From Pseudolactococcus sp041800635 (GTDB lineage: Bacteria; Bacillota; Bacilli; Lactobacillales; Streptococcaceae), in the NCBI GenBank assembly GCA_047833645.1, contig CP181259.1, positions 992,001 to 1,056,000 of the forward strand: a DNA stretch of 64,000 nt, read 5' to 3'. A program made the translations under genes and the position numbers. Below the pieces are notes generated by a model, which made no database searches, had not been told where the DNA came from, and saw only the letters and a program-made list of their open reading frames with translations. Positions 16,106 through 24,596 of this stretch are shown in pieces (the stretch's first letter is position 1; every line of letters begins with the position of its first letter).

Positions 16106-16603
16106 TCAATCTTCTAGCACTTTCTGATAGGCCCAACGGGCGCCTTCAAACATCACCACACCGCATTTTTCAAAGCCGAGTTTGGTTAAAATATGCTGCA
16201 TGATCTGGTTATCTGGATGCGTATCGACGCGAAAGTCTTGATATGTGCTGAAGGTCTCAAAAACTGAGGTCAAAAATCGCTGTCCCAGAGCCTGACCGCG
16301 AAATGCTGTTGATACCGCTAGGCGATGCACGGTCACATAGTCGTGATGATCATTACGCCAGGCGCCTTGTATCAAATCATAAGCAGGGTCAAAGCCAGTC
16401 GTCACTGCCCCATAGGCTGCGACCTTACCGGCCACTTTCAGAACATAGGCCACCTCATGCGCAATGTCTGCTGTGATATCTGACGCAGCTGGATAAGCGC
16501 TTTTCTGCCACTGGTCAATCCCTTGCGCCTTCAAAAAGGCCCGCGCACTCTCAATCACTGCTACAATTTCTGGCAGATCCTCTAGCTTGGCTTTTTCAAT
16601 CAT
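16106..16603 (-). CDS. GNAT-family N-acetyltransferase
   Basis: 165 residues. The acetyl-CoA-binding region is TVHRLAVSTAFRGQALGQRFL (RGQALG matching the Q/RxxGxG/A pyrophosphate loop), followed by FRVDTHPDNQIMQHILTKLG and GFEKCGVVMFE, the usual GNAT C-terminus. The acceptor substrate is unknown. The start codon overlaps the stop of the upstream rlmD gene (ATGA), so translation is coupled. Confidence 0.87.
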   Translation of the reverse strand: MIEKAKLEDLPEIVAVIESARAFLKAQGIDQWQKSAYPAASDITADIAHEVAYVLKVAGKVAAYGAVTTGFDPAYDLIQGAWRNDHHDYVTVHRLAVSTAFRGQALGQRFLTSVFETFSTYQDFRVDTHPDNQIMQHILTKLGFEKCGVVMFEGARWAYQKVLED

Positions 16604-17937
16604 TTGCGCACCAACTTCACCACTGCCTCCGTCCGCGCCGTGTGCGGGAACATATCAACCGACTGGATATATTTGACCTCATAAACCGATGCCAGCTTAA
16701 CCAAATCACGCGCTAAAGTCGACACATTACACGACACATAAACCATTTTTTCAGGCTGCGTCGCGATAATTGTGTCTAACAACTTGTCATCCAGCCCCGT
16801 CCGAGGCGGATCAACGATCAAGGCTGTCGCTCTAAATCCTTCAGCCACCCACTTAGGCACCACCGTTTCAGCCGTCCCGACTTCATAAATCCCGTCCGGC
16901 ACATTGACCTTAGCGTCCTCTATCGACGCCTCAATCACGTCCATGCCGCGAATACTTCGAACCTTGCCGACAAAGGCGCGGCCAATGGTACCAGTCCCAG
17001 AATAGGCATCTATTAAATCATCGTCAGCACTCGCATCCATCGCCTTTACCGCCTCGCGGTAAAGCACATTCGTCTGTTCAGGATTGAGTTGATAAAAGGC
17101 CCGCGGGCTGAGTTCAAAGGTATAATCGAGCACGCCTTCTAAAATCGCACGCTCGCCCCAAAGAATCTCCGTCTCATCGCCATATATCTCAGACGACTTC
17201 TTACGATTGATATTCAAAGCAATCGTTTTAATCTCAGGAAATTTCTCCGTCAAGCTAGCAATCGTTCGCGTCAACTCAACCTGAGTCGATGAGATGAAAA
17301 TAAGCTGAACTTCCCCAGTATGATTAGCCCGACGGACCATGACCGTCCGAATGCCATCGAACTTTCTTTCATTATAGATTGGAATCCGATGAAAAGTCAG
17401 TAATTCAGTCACTTCATTAATAATCGCTTGTGTTGTTTCATCTTGAACCAAACAGTTTTTGATCTCGACTAATTTATGGGAATTCTCCGCGAAAAGCCCT
17501 GCTCTGACTTTCTCGCCTAAAAACCGAGTTTGAAATTGCAACTTAGCCCGATAGTGCTCAGGTTTTTTCATCCCTATCGTCTTACGGACTTCATAAGTTT
17601 CATAACCTTCCGGTTTAAACTTTTGTAACGCCTGTCTCAGCACATCTTGCTTAAAAAGCAGCTGTTGCGGATAAGCCAAGTGCATGATCTGACAGCCGCC
17701 ACACTGCTTATAGATATCACACATGGGCACAACGCGGTGGGGTGATTTTTTATTGAGTTTGAGGACTTTTGCCGTCGCATAATTGCGCTCACTGGTCACG
17801 ATTTCCGCATACACATCCTCACCTTTGAGCGCACCCGGCACGAAAACCGTCCTTCCCTTAAAATTACCAACGCCTTCGCCATTGATACCGATTTTTTTGA
17901 TTTTTAGTGGAATTTTTTGCTTAATTTTAAGAGTCAT
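16600..17937 (-). CDS. rlmD: 23S rRNA (uracil-5-)-methyltransferase, RlmD/RumA type
   Basis: 445 residues. An N-terminal TRAM domain (GINGEGVGNFKGRTVFVPGA) is followed by the iron-sulfur Cys set CDIYKQCGGCQIMHL, then the SAM-binding fold (DAYSGTGTIG, DPPRTGLD) and the catalytic VSCNVSTLARDL near residue 400. It makes m5U in 23S rRNA. Gram-positive genomes often carry two paralogues (RlmCD type), so the exact target position is open. There is no ribosome-binding site: an extended -10 ends 6 bases before the ATG, suggesting a leaderless message. Confidence 0.9.
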   Translation of the reverse strand: MTLKIKQKIPLKIKKIGINGEGVGNFKGRTVFVPGALKGEDVYAEIVTSERNYATAKVLKLNKKSPHRVVPMCDIYKQCGGCQIMHLAYPQQLLFKQDVLRQALQKFKPEGYETYEVRKTIGMKKPEHYRAKLQFQTRFLGEKVRAGLFAENSHKLVEIKNCLVQDETTQAIINEVTELLTFHRIPIYNERKFDGIRTVMVRRANHTGEVQLIFISSTQVELTRTIASLTEKFPEIKTIALNINRKKSSEIYGDETEILWGERAILEGVLDYTFELSPRAFYQLNPEQTNVLYREAVKAMDASADDDLIDAYSGTGTIGRAFVGKVRSIRGMDVIEASIEDAKVNVPDGIYEVGTAETVVPKWVAEGFRATALIVDPPRTGLDDKLLDTIIATQPEKMVYVSCNVSTLARDLVKLASVYEVKYIQSVDMFPHTARTEAVVKLVRK

Positions 17938-17943
17938 GTACCC

Positions 17944-17968
17944 ATTTTACCATTTTTTTACGTATAAT
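17944..17968. promoter_or_regulatory. Back-to-back promoters of rlmD and recX abutting both start codons
   Basis: Minus strand: TGGTAAAAT (-10 at 17944-17949) ends 6 bases before the rlmD ATG. Plus strand: TATAAT (17963-17968) ends 5 bases before the recX ATG. Only 36 bases separate the two start codons, so transcripts should begin at or next to each ATG. No Shine-Dalgarno fits in either leader. Confidence 0.6.
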
Positions 17969-17973
17969 AAAGT

Positions 17974-18768
17974 ATGCCTAAAATTATTTCACTTGAGAAG
18001 AAGAAACGTTTATATAAGGTCGTTTTTGACGATGAGCGCACGATTTATGTGACTGAGGATACGATTGTTCGGTTCTTTTTGTCAAAAGGTGCTGTGTTTG
18101 AAAACGCTGAGATTGAGAAAATTGCTGAATTTGCTGATTTTTCTAGGGGAAAAAATCTGGGACTCTACTATATTTCTTTCAAGCAACGGACTAAAAAAGA
18201 AGTCATTCGTTACTTGATCGACCATGAGATTCCAAATGTGCAAATTGCTAAAATCATTGATGCGCTTGAGGCATCACGCTTTATTGACGATCCTGCTTAT
18301 GCTGAATCTTTCGTTCGGGGCAAAGTCCTAGGTAAGTCCTCAGGCCCCTATCAAATTCAGCAAAAATTAGTCGATAAAGGTATTGATAAAACTTTGGCAC
18401 TAGAAAAGTTAGAACTTCTTTACGACTTTGACACACAAGTTGCCGTCGCAACGCATCTGGCTGAAAAATTAGTCATGAGCAAGTATAGTCGCCTACCACT
18501 CAAGGCTCTGAAAATGAAGATTGCAACGAATCTGACAAGCAAAGGCTTTTCCTATGATATTAGTAAAATTGCCATTGATAATTTAGAGCTCGAATCCGAT
18601 GAAGACAATGAATCAGAACTTTTGCAAAAAGAATTAGATAAAATCATGCGCAAATACAGCCGAAAATATGACGGCTATGATCTCAAACAACGCGTCAGCA
18701 ATGCCCTTGCCAGAAAAGGCTTTGACTTTGATGTCATTAATCGCGAGTTGCGCGAAATTGATTTTTAA
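17974..18768 (+). CDS. recX: RecX, regulator of RecA
   Basis: 264 residues, the long form of Gram-positive cocci. An N-terminal part (KIISLEKKKRLYKVVFDDER) precedes repeats of the three-helix RecX domain, including YYISFKQRTKKEVIRYLIDH, IDDPAYAESFVRGKVLGKSS and the C-terminal KYSRKYDGYDLKQRVSNALA with RKGFDFDVI. RecX binds RecA filaments and limits recombination. It is divergent from rlmD with abutting promoters and probably has a leaderless mRNA. The downstream terminator hairpin (AAAAGCTCA/TGAGCTTTT) is interrupted at its T-rich tail by the ISL3 element. Confidence 0.9.
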   Translation: MPKIISLEKKKRLYKVVFDDERTIYVTEDTIVRFFLSKGAVFENAEIEKIAEFADFSRGKNLGLYYISFKQRTKKEVIRYLIDHEIPNVQIAKIIDALEASRFIDDPAYAESFVRGKVLGKSSGPYQIQQKLVDKGIDKTLALEKLELLYDFDTQVAVATHLAEKLVMSKYSRLPLKALKMKIATNLTSKGFSYDISKIAIDNLELESDEDNESELLQKELDKIMRKYSRKYDGYDLKQRVSNALARKGFDFDVINRELREIDF

Positions 18769-18769
18769 A

Positions 18770-18800
18770 ACCAAAAAAGCTCAGATTTTGAGCTTTTATT
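18770..18800 (+). terminator. recX terminator, at the ISL3 insertion point
   Basis: AAAAGCTCA...TGAGCTTTT forms a hairpin; the T-rich tail CTTTTATT is the 8-base target that was duplicated when the IS inserted. Confidence 0.7.
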
Positions 18801-20214
18801 GGCTCTATAATTTCTGTAGTGGGTAAATCCACTGTAGAGATTATGGAGCCTTTTTTAGTGTAGAAAAAAAGTCCCATATGACCTATAATGAAAAGCGACG
18901 AAACTCACATTAGAAAGACTCATATGGAACAACTAAATCTTATCACAAATTTTCTCAGAATTAAAGACAAAAATATCACTATCACTGATGAATATGATAT
19001 GGGGACTCACTTAGAACTCCACGGTCACTTGGACTACACAGCCCCTAAATGCCCAAAATGCAAGGGACAAATGGCTAAGTACGACTACCAGAAAACTTCT
19101 AAAATCCCCTACCTAGAAACTGCTGGCTACCCTTTACTTATCCGCCTTAGAAAGCGTCGTTTCAAGTGTAAAGATTGCGGAAAAATGGCGGTCGCTGAAA
19201 CTCCTCTTGTCAAGAAGAACCACCAAATCTCTGTCGCTGTTAACCAGAAAATCGCACAATTACTCATCGAAAATCAAGCAATGAAACATATTGCACACAG
19301 GCTATCAATTTCAACATCGTCAGTTATGAGAAAGCTCAATGAGTTCAAGTTTGAAACGGATTGGAATACCCTACCTGAGGTGATGAGTTGGGACGAGTAT
19401 GCCTTCAAGAAGGGGAAAATGAGCTTCATCGCTCAAGATTTCGACTCCCTAAATATCATCGCCATTCTCGACGGAAGAACTCAAGCAACCATCCGAAACC
19501 ACTTTCTACGCTATCCTAGAAAGGTTAGAAATCGGGTCAAAGTGATTACCATGGATATGTTTAGTCCCTATTATCAACTTGCTAAACAGCTTTTTCCGAA
19601 TGCAAAAATTGTACTCGATCGCTTTCATATCGTGCAACACCTTAGTCGTGCTATGAACCGTGTCCGTATTCAAATTATGAATCAATTCGACAGAAAATCG
19701 CAGGAATACCGAGCCTTGAAACGTTACTGGAAATTGATACAACAAGATAGCCGTAAACTCAGCGATAAACGATTTTATCGCCCTATGTTTCGAATGCATT
19801 TGACTAACAAGGAAATCCTAGAAAAACTCCTGTCTTTCTCCGAGGAACTACGACAACACTATGAACTCTATCAGCTTCTCTTATTTCATTTCCAAGAGAA
19901 GAACTCAGACCATTTCTTTGACCTCATCGAACAGGAAATAGCCATCGTTAATCCTATTTTCCAGACGGTATTGAAGACATTTTTAAAGGATAAAGACAAG
20001 GTTTTAAACGCCATGGAATTGCCTTATTCAAACGCCAAACTGGAAGCTACCAATAATCTCATCAAAGTCATTAAGAGAAATGCCTTTGGTTTCAGGAACT
20101 TTGAAAACTTTAAAAAACGGATTTTGATTGCATTGAACATAAAGAAAGAGAGGACGAAGTTCGTCCTCTCTAGGTGTTAGCTTTTCATCTACCCACTACA
20201 GTTGACAAAGAGCC
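18801..20214. mobile_element. ISL3-family insertion sequence (IS1167/IS1193-like), complete
   Basis: 1414 bp. Ends are imperfect inverted repeats: GGCTCTATAATTTCTGTAGT at 18801 and, reversed, GGCTCTTTGTCAACTGTAGT at 20214, both followed by GGGTA. An exact 8-base duplication CTTTTATT flanks it (18793-18800 and 20215-20222), the length usual for ISL3. The right copy overlaps the rsuA stop codon, which remains intact. Everything indicates a recent, intact insertion. Confidence 0.92.
18924..20180 (+). CDS. ISL3-family transposase
   Basis: 418 residues from the ATG at 18924, which has AGAAAG upstream; an earlier in-frame ATG at 18888 overlaps a TATAAT at 18884-18889 and is unlikely. N-terminal zinc ribbon CPKCKGQMAKYDY...FKCKDCGKM, a helix-turn-helix region (MKHIAHRLSISTSSVMRKLN), then the DDE domain: SWDEYAF (first Asp), VITMDMFSPYY (second Asp), LDRFHIVQHL, and the Glu in YSNAKLEATNNLIKVIKRNA near the C-terminus. 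No frameshift, so it may be active. Confidence 0.93.
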   Translation: MEQLNLITNFLRIKDKNITITDEYDMGTHLELHGHLDYTAPKCPKCKGQMAKYDYQKTSKIPYLETAGYPLLIRLRKRRFKCKDCGKMAVAETPLVKKNHQISVAVNQKIAQLLIENQAMKHIAHRLSISTSSVMRKLNEFKFETDWNTLPEVMSWDEYAFKKGKMSFIAQDFDSLNIIAILDGRTQATIRNHFLRYPRKVRNRVKVITMDMFSPYYQLAKQLFPNAKIVLDRFHIVQHLSRAMNRVRIQIMNQFDRKSQEYRALKRYWKLIQQDSRKLSDKRFYRPMFRMHLTNKEILEKLLSFSEELRQHYELYQLLLFHFQEKNSDHFFDLIEQEIAIVNPIFQTVLKTFLKDKDKVLNAMELPYSNAKLEATNNLIKVIKRNAFGFRNFENFKKRILIALNIKKERTKFVLSRC

Positions 20215-20217
20215 CTT

Positions 20218-20931
20218 TTATTTTGCTTTAAAATAGGGTGCTAGACTCTGAATTTCAGATTTTGTCAGCGCGCGATAAACTCCTGCTTTCAAACGTTCAT
20301 CTAGCTGTATCGGTCCGATTTGGGTTCTCACTAGTTTGGTCACGAGTTTTCCAACACTTAAAAACATCTTGCGAATCTGTCGGTTTTTCCCCTCGCTGAT
20401 GGTGACAATGGCGGTGTGGTCTGAAAGGATTGCTAATTTAGCAGGGGCTAATGACACATCCCCATCTATCACTAGACCTGCTCTGAATTTTCTGACGTCG
20501 TCAAGTTCTAGCGGCTCCTTCACCTCTACTTGATAAACTTTTTCAACGTGGGCTTCGGGTTTGATCAAATTGCGCCCAAGTTTGCCATTGTCGGTGATGA
20601 GCAGTAGACCTTCGGATAGAAAATCAAGTCGCCCGATGATATAGAGGTTGGTTTTGTCGATGTCGTTTGGCAAGATATCGAAAACGACTGGCAGGTCAGC
20701 ATCCTTGTTGGCTGATAGGGTTCGTGCAGTTTTGTTGATCATGAAATAGCGGTGAGGTGGGAAGTTGATCTTGTGGCCGTCTAGCGTAAGGTTGTGTACA
20801 TTGCTGTCGACCTGTTCATTGCGCGCTGTGGTCACCTGACCATTGACCACTACACGCTGATCACGCAGAAGTTTTTTGATGTCGGACTTTTTGACAGCAC
20901 CATATTGGATTAAAACATCATCTATTCGCAT
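20218..20931 (-). CDS. rsuA: 16S rRNA pseudouridine synthase, RsuA type
   Basis: 237 residues. N-terminal S4 domain (MRIDDVLIQYGAVKKSDIKK...VVVNGQ) and catalytic domain with IIGRLDFLSEGLLLITDNG containing the catalytic Asp. The later SEGKNRQIRKMF motif is also typical. It isomerises a uridine in 16S rRNA. ATG with AGGAAT upstream. Its stop codon lies within the right target duplication of the ISL3 element, so its native terminator is now beyond the IS. Confidence 0.87.
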   Translation of the reverse strand: MRIDDVLIQYGAVKKSDIKKLLRDQRVVVNGQVTTARNEQVDSNVHNLTLDGHKINFPPHRYFMINKTARTLSANKDADLPVVFDILPNDIDKTNLYIIGRLDFLSEGLLLITDNGKLGRNLIKPEAHVEKVYQVEVKEPLELDDVRKFRAGLVIDGDVSLAPAKLAILSDHTAIVTISEGKNRQIRKMFLSVGKLVTKLVRTQIGPIQLDERLKAGVYRALTKSEIQSLAPYFKAK

Positions 20932-21096
20932 TTTGAATTCCTATTTCTTGACCTTTTTTGACTTTTAAAATATAATTTAATTATAAGCATCTGCTCAGTT
21001 CGGTAAATCAAGCGGCTGAAACTTTTGACCGCTTTCTCAACAAGGAAGCAATGAATCTATTATACCTATTTGAGATAGAAAAAGCGAGGTAAACCT

Positions 21097-21408
21097 ATGG
21101 CTTTTACAAATACAATCGCCCGTTATGCAAGTTTCGGCACCATTCAATCCATCCCTGGCGAAGTCATCGACAGTTTTTGGTACATCATTGACAATAACCT
21201 CAAGGGTGTTTTCATCTTGGAAAATACGATTAATTTTGAGCTGATGAACAACCACGGGGCGCTCTCCGTCCGTTTTTCGCAAGATGATGATCCTGGGACT
21301 TCTATGGTCATTGATTTTAATTATGAATTTGATAATGACTGGCCTCGACTCTTTCATGCCGTTGATAACATGGGCCGCGAAACGATCATGACACCGATGG
21401 AGATGTAG
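21097..21408 (+). CDS. DUF960-like protein
   Basis: 103 residues, soluble. It begins MAFTNTIARYASFGTIQSIP and contains IDSFWYIIDNNLKGVF and GRETIMTPMEM, resembling the small DUF960 proteins of staphylococci and streptococci (from memory). Function unknown. A good site GCGAGGT precedes the ATG. It stands alone, convergent with the rpsR operon, and has its own terminator at 21435. Confidence 0.7.
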   Translation: MAFTNTIARYASFGTIQSIPGEVIDSFWYIIDNNLKGVFILENTINFELMNNHGALSVRFSQDDDPGTSMVIDFNYEFDNDWPRLFHAVDNMGRETIMTPMEM

Positions 21409-21434
21409 ACAGCAGCCGACTCACAACATATAAG

Positions 21435-21460
21435 CTGACCGTTAAACGTCAGTTTTTTTT
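21435..21460 (+). terminator. Terminator of the DUF960-like gene
   Basis: CTGAC-CGTTAAAC-GTCAG followed by eight T. Confidence 0.87.
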
Positions 21461-21503
21461 GCGCTCAAATGCCTAGAAGTAAGCAGTCAGATTTTAACTA
21501 GTT

Positions 21504-21707
21504 GTTTGTCTCCTCATATCTTCGCAGACAAACAAAAAAACATCAATGTTTTACTATTTGTTTGTCCACTCATATCTTCGTAGACAAACAAAAAACAAAG
21601 TTTCACTTCTTGTTGTTTGTCTTCTCGCATCTTCCAGATGCTCGCAGACAAACAAAAAAAACTTTTATATTTTTAGTTTTTTGTCTGCTCATATCTTCGC
21701 AGACAAA
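21504..21707. repeat. Array of four near-identical hairpins
   Basis: Four copies of GTTTGTCT-n-CTCATATCTTCGC-AGACAAAC lie at 21504-21533, 21560-21589, 21615-21653 and 21680-21707, each followed on the plus strand by 5-8 A. Stems are 7-9 bp; copy 3 has an extra inner hairpin GCATCT/AGATGC. Between copies are smaller hairpins with T runs on the minus strand (for example AAACAT-TG-ATGTTTTTTT). The array sits just beyond the rpsR terminator. It encodes no protein; it may be a cluster of terminators or a structured RNA. Confidence 0.8.
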
Positions 21708-21712
21708 CAAAA

Positions 21713-21742
21713 AACAAGCCTCGTAAGACTTGCCTTCAATTT
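21713..21742 (-). terminator. Terminator of rpsF-ssb-rpsR
   Basis: On the minus strand GGCAAGTC-TTAC-GAGGCTTG is followed by six T, directly after the rpsR stop. Confidence 0.7.
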
Positions 21743-21744
21743 TT

Positions 21745-21990
21745 TTATTCAGAATCGTTTGCTACGAATGGAAGCAAAGCCATGATACGTGCGCGTTTGA
21801 TTGCTGTGACAACTTTACGTTGGTTTTTAGCAGAAGTACCCGTCACGCGACGTGGTAAAATTTTACCACGTTCTGAGATGAAACGTTTCAAAAGCTCAGT
21901 GTCTTTGTAGTCAACGTTTTCGATTTTGTTAGCTGCGATAAAGTCAACTTTTTTGCGGCGTTTGAAGCCACCACGACGTTGTTGTGCCAT
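21745..21990 (-). CDS. rpsR: 30S ribosomal protein S18
   Basis: 81 residues, standard for the family. Contains the conserved YKDTELLKRFISERGKILPR and RRVTGTSAKNQRKVVTAIKR, with the tail ARIMALLPFV. ATG preceded by AAGGAGAAAAC. Last gene of the rpsF-ssb-rpsR operon; S18 binds 16S rRNA as a heterodimer with S6, encoded at the operon start. Confidence 0.98.
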   Translation of the reverse strand: MAQQRRGGFKRRKKVDFIAANKIENVDYKDTELLKRFISERGKILPRRVTGTSAKNQRKVVTAIKRARIMALLPFVANDSE

Positions 21991-22037
21991 GTGTTTTCTC
22001 CTTATATTATTCTAGACAGTTGTCTGTCCATCAGTGA

Positions 22038-22547
22038 TTAAAACGGCAGATCATCATCACTCAGGTTCATGGGTGTGCCACCAGAAAATGGATCGCTATC
22101 GCGGCCAAAGTCCGGAGTGGCAGATGAAGGCTGTGCTTGTGATGATTGATTGCCACCGAAGTTTGCGTTTGTAGGTTGAGATGGTGATGGCGTATAACCA
22201 CCACCTTGTTGACCACCCTCGCGCGCGCCACGACTTTCTAGCATTTGGAAATTATCAGCAACCACTTCCGTCACGTAAACACGTTGACCTTGTTGGTTCT
22301 CATAATTACGCGTTTGGATACGACCAGTGATGCCCAGAAGCGCACCCTTTTTCGCCCAATTTGCTAAATTTTCTGCGGCTTGACGCCAGATGACGATATT
22401 AATGAAATCCGCTTCACGTTCACCATTGGCATTTTTAAAGGTACGATTAACCGCAAGGGTAAAAGTAGCCACTGCTTGATTGGCGGGTGTATAACGCAGT
22501 TCAACGTCTTTGGTCAAACGACCTACTAAAACAACATTATTAATCAT
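22038..22547 (-). CDS. ssb: Single-stranded DNA-binding protein
   Basis: 169 residues from the ATG at 22545-22547 with AGGAAGG upstream; the longer in-frame start at 22577 overlaps that site. OB-fold MINNVVLVGRLTKDVELRYT ... NANGEREADFINIVIWRQAAENLANW, a Gly/Gln/Ser-rich linker and the acidic C-terminal tip MNLSDDDLPF that recruits repair and replication proteins. It is encoded between rpsF and rpsR, as in most Firmicutes. Confidence 0.97.
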   Translation of the reverse strand: MINNVVLVGRLTKDVELRYTPANQAVATFTLAVNRTFKNANGEREADFINIVIWRQAAENLANWAKKGALLGITGRIQTRNYENQQGQRVYVTEVVADNFQMLESRGAREGGQQGGGYTPSPSQPTNANFGGNQSSQAQPSSATPDFGRDSDPFSGGTPMNLSDDDLPF

Positions 22548-22583
22548 GTTTTGTCCTTCCTGAAAACTAAAGTCCACTTAAAA

Positions 22584-22883
22584 TTAAGCTTCAACCTTAG
22601 TGATCATGTGACGTAAGATGTCGCCGTTGATTTTCGCAAGACGGTCAAATTCGCTTGTTGCAGCTGAAGCTGTATCAGCTTCAAGTGTGACAAGACGGTA
22701 CAAGCCTTCACGGAAATCATTGATTTCGTACGCAAGACGACGTTTTTCCCAATCTTTTGATTCAGAAATAGTTGCACCATTTTCTGTCAAGATTGTGTCA
22801 AAACGCTCAACAAGCGCTGTTTTGGCATCTTCGTCAATGTTCGGACGAATAATGTAAAGAATTTCGTACTTTGTAGTAGCCAT
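22584..22883 (-). CDS. rpsF: 30S ribosomal protein S6
   Basis: 99 residues from the ATG at 22881-22883, chosen because AAAGGAGGAG lies just upstream; the longer frame from 22949 would start inside the leader. Contains TKYEILYIIRPNIDEDAKTA, WEKRRLAYEINDFREGLYRL and ILRHMITKVEA. First gene of the operon and S18 partner. Confidence 0.97.
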   Translation of the reverse strand: MATTKYEILYIIRPNIDEDAKTALVERFDTILTENGATISESKDWEKRRLAYEINDFREGLYRLVTLEADTASAATSEFDRLAKINGDILRHMITKVEA

Positions 22884-22899
22884 TGATGTATCTCCTCCT

Positions 22900-22987
22900 T
22901 TTGGTCTAATGACTCGAGGCTTTTCCCCGAGTAAGTGAGGGTTGCTCACAAGTATTCATTATAACACAAAAGCTGACATTTTGGCAA
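22900..22987 (-). promoter_or_regulatory. rpsF promoter and structured leader
   Basis: TTGCCA (22982-22987) and TATAAT (22958-22963) with an 18-base spacer. The leader folds into GTGAG/CTCAC and ACTCG...CGAGT hairpins before the ribosome-binding site. Many bacteria control this operon by S6-S18 binding to a leader hairpin; that role here is inferred, and the exact CCG motif is not clear. Confidence 0.55.
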
Positions 22988-23078
22988 GTTTTTTATTTAT
23001 TTCGGGATTGGTAGTGCCTTGCTTACAAACTAAAAAACCAAAACTTAACTAAGTGATGAGTTTTTCAGATTTATTTGT

Positions 23079-23390
23079 CTAATTCAACATACTTTTTGAA
23101 ACTGAATAAGCATGATTTAACTCATCTTGATTGTGGTAGGTCAGCAGCTTTTGCTCATGGATATCCGCCATCGTTGGACGATCAATCACACGGCCATCCG
23201 TCAAGGTCATTTTCGTGAATTTAAAACCATCATGTTCATCAGATTCGGTGCTTGTCACACCATATAGCATGATCGACGGATTTTGAATAGGGTGGACTTG
23301 CAGTGTAATTGCTGTGCCAACCACAAACAGAATCGGTATCAAAGCATACAAGATATACCACTTGTTCGCTAACAGTTTCTTTTTAAACAT
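23079..23390 (-). CDS. Hypothetical single-pass membrane protein
   Basis: 103 residues from the ATG at 23388-23390, which has AGGAGAAGAGG upstream; a start 36 bases earlier has no such site. One hydrophobic helix near residues 12-32 (WYILYALIPILFVVGTAITL) follows a basic N-terminus, so the remaining 70 residues should face outside. That part contains YGVTSTESDEHDGFKFTKMT. Not recognised. It stands alone between the rpsF operon and uppP. Confidence 0.65.
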   Translation of the reverse strand: MFKKKLLANKWYILYALIPILFVVGTAITLQVHPIQNPSIMLYGVTSTESDEHDGFKFTKMTLTDGRVIDRPTMADIHEQKLLTYHNQDELNHAYSVSKSMLN

Positions 23391-23509
23391 TCCTCTTCTC
23401 CTATTTCTTCTATTTTTATTTACCATAACATGTTAACCTTAAAGCAAACATAACTATTATTAATCAGAAAATTTAAATAAAAATCTTGCCATCTTCACCT
23501 ATCAGAAAT

Positions 23510-23544
23510 AAAAAACCGATATCGGATTCAAATCCAATATCAGT
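23510..23544 (-). terminator. Terminator of uppP
   Basis: ACTGATATTGGATT paired with AATCCGATATCGGT, followed on the minus strand by a T run. Confidence 0.8.
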
Positions 23545-23568
23545 CAATCTGACTATACTTAAGCTTTT

Positions 23569-24405
23569 TTATCCACCAAATACCGCTGAAATCCCAGCAT
23601 AGACTAGCAAGACAGCACCGAGGACAATCCGATACTTGCCAAAGAAAGTAAAGTCGTGTTTTTTAATGTAGTCCATGAGGAATTTAATGACCACGATAGA
23701 CACCAGAAAGGCCGTGATACTGGCCACCATCAAAATCGCAAACTGAGAAAAATTAAAGCCTACGCCGCTGAACATGAATTTAACGATCTTCAGAAGACTC
23801 GCCCCGAACATAACCGGAATCCCAAGGAAAAAAGTAAATTCCGTCGCCACAAAACGTGATGCCCCAAGGATAATCGCACCAAGAATGGTCACACCTGAAC
23901 GAGACGTCCCTGGCATGAGTGACAAGACCTGAATCAAGCCAATATAAAAGGCAAATCGGTAAGACATTCGATCAAGGTTCGTTAACGTATCCGGACGTGT
24001 TTTCGCCCACTTCTCAACATAAATGAAAGCAACACCATAAATGATCAACATGAATGCGATTGGGACAAATTTGTGAAAATTCGCATCCAACCAATTATCT
24101 AGCGGCAAACCGATAATGACTGCCGGAATACAAGCGATAATCACTTTCAACCACAACTGCCACGTTAGTTGTGTCTCACGTGGTGTTTTACTGGCGTCAA
24201 ATGGATTGAGCTTTTTAAAATAAATGACCACAACCGCTAAAATCGCCCCTAACTGAATCACGACATTAAACATGTTCATGAACTCAGTCGACTGTTTGAG
24301 TTTGATAAATTCATCCGCTAAAATCAAATGTCCGGTTGAGCTAATCGGCAGCCATTCCGTGATCCCTTCGATAATGCCTAAAATAATTGCTTTGATAAAT
24401 TCCAT
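23569..24405 (-). CDS. uppP: Undecaprenyl-diphosphatase UppP (BacA)
   Basis: 278 residues from the ATG at 24403-24405. Polytopic, with the family signatures ILGIIEGITEWLPISSTGHLI (containing the catalytic Glu-rich segment) and MPGTSRSGVTILGAIILGAS (the PGxSRSG motif). It dephosphorylates undecaprenyl pyrophosphate for recycling in peptidoglycan synthesis and gives bacitracin tolerance. Single gene with its own terminator. Confidence 0.94.
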   Translation of the reverse strand: MEFIKAIILGIIEGITEWLPISSTGHLILADEFIKLKQSTEFMNMFNVVIQLGAILAVVVIYFKKLNPFDASKTPRETQLTWQLWLKVIIACIPAVIIGLPLDNWLDANFHKFVPIAFMLIIYGVAFIYVEKWAKTRPDTLTNLDRMSYRFAFYIGLIQVLSLMPGTSRSGVTILGAIILGASRFVATEFTFFLGIPVMFGASLLKIVKFMFSGVGFNFSQFAILMVASITAFLVSIVVIKFLMDYIKKHDFTFFGKYRIVLGAVLLVYAGISAVFGG

Positions 24406-24596
24406 TTGTTCTACTTTCTTATTCTGAATTTTACAACTGTTTGATTTCATTATAACAAAACCCGCTCGAATTTTGTGTATAATTACTGTTTTTTAACGAT
24501 AATGTCATCCCCAAGCAAATTCCTGACTGATCTATATTGAACATTCTGTCAATTTTTAGTAGAATTAAGGGATAACCTATCATTAGAAAGAGACCT

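Noticed and set aside
21504..21707. The four hairpins as a CRISPR array
   Set aside because: The repeats are hairpins of variable loop and the spacers are short, A/T-rich and related to one another; no cas genes in the window.
21502..21785. Two overlapping open frames of about 75 codons across the hairpin array
   Set aside because: They translate the repeat itself (repeated RRQTKK, FVCS-type strings), lack start signals and overlap each other and the rpsR end.
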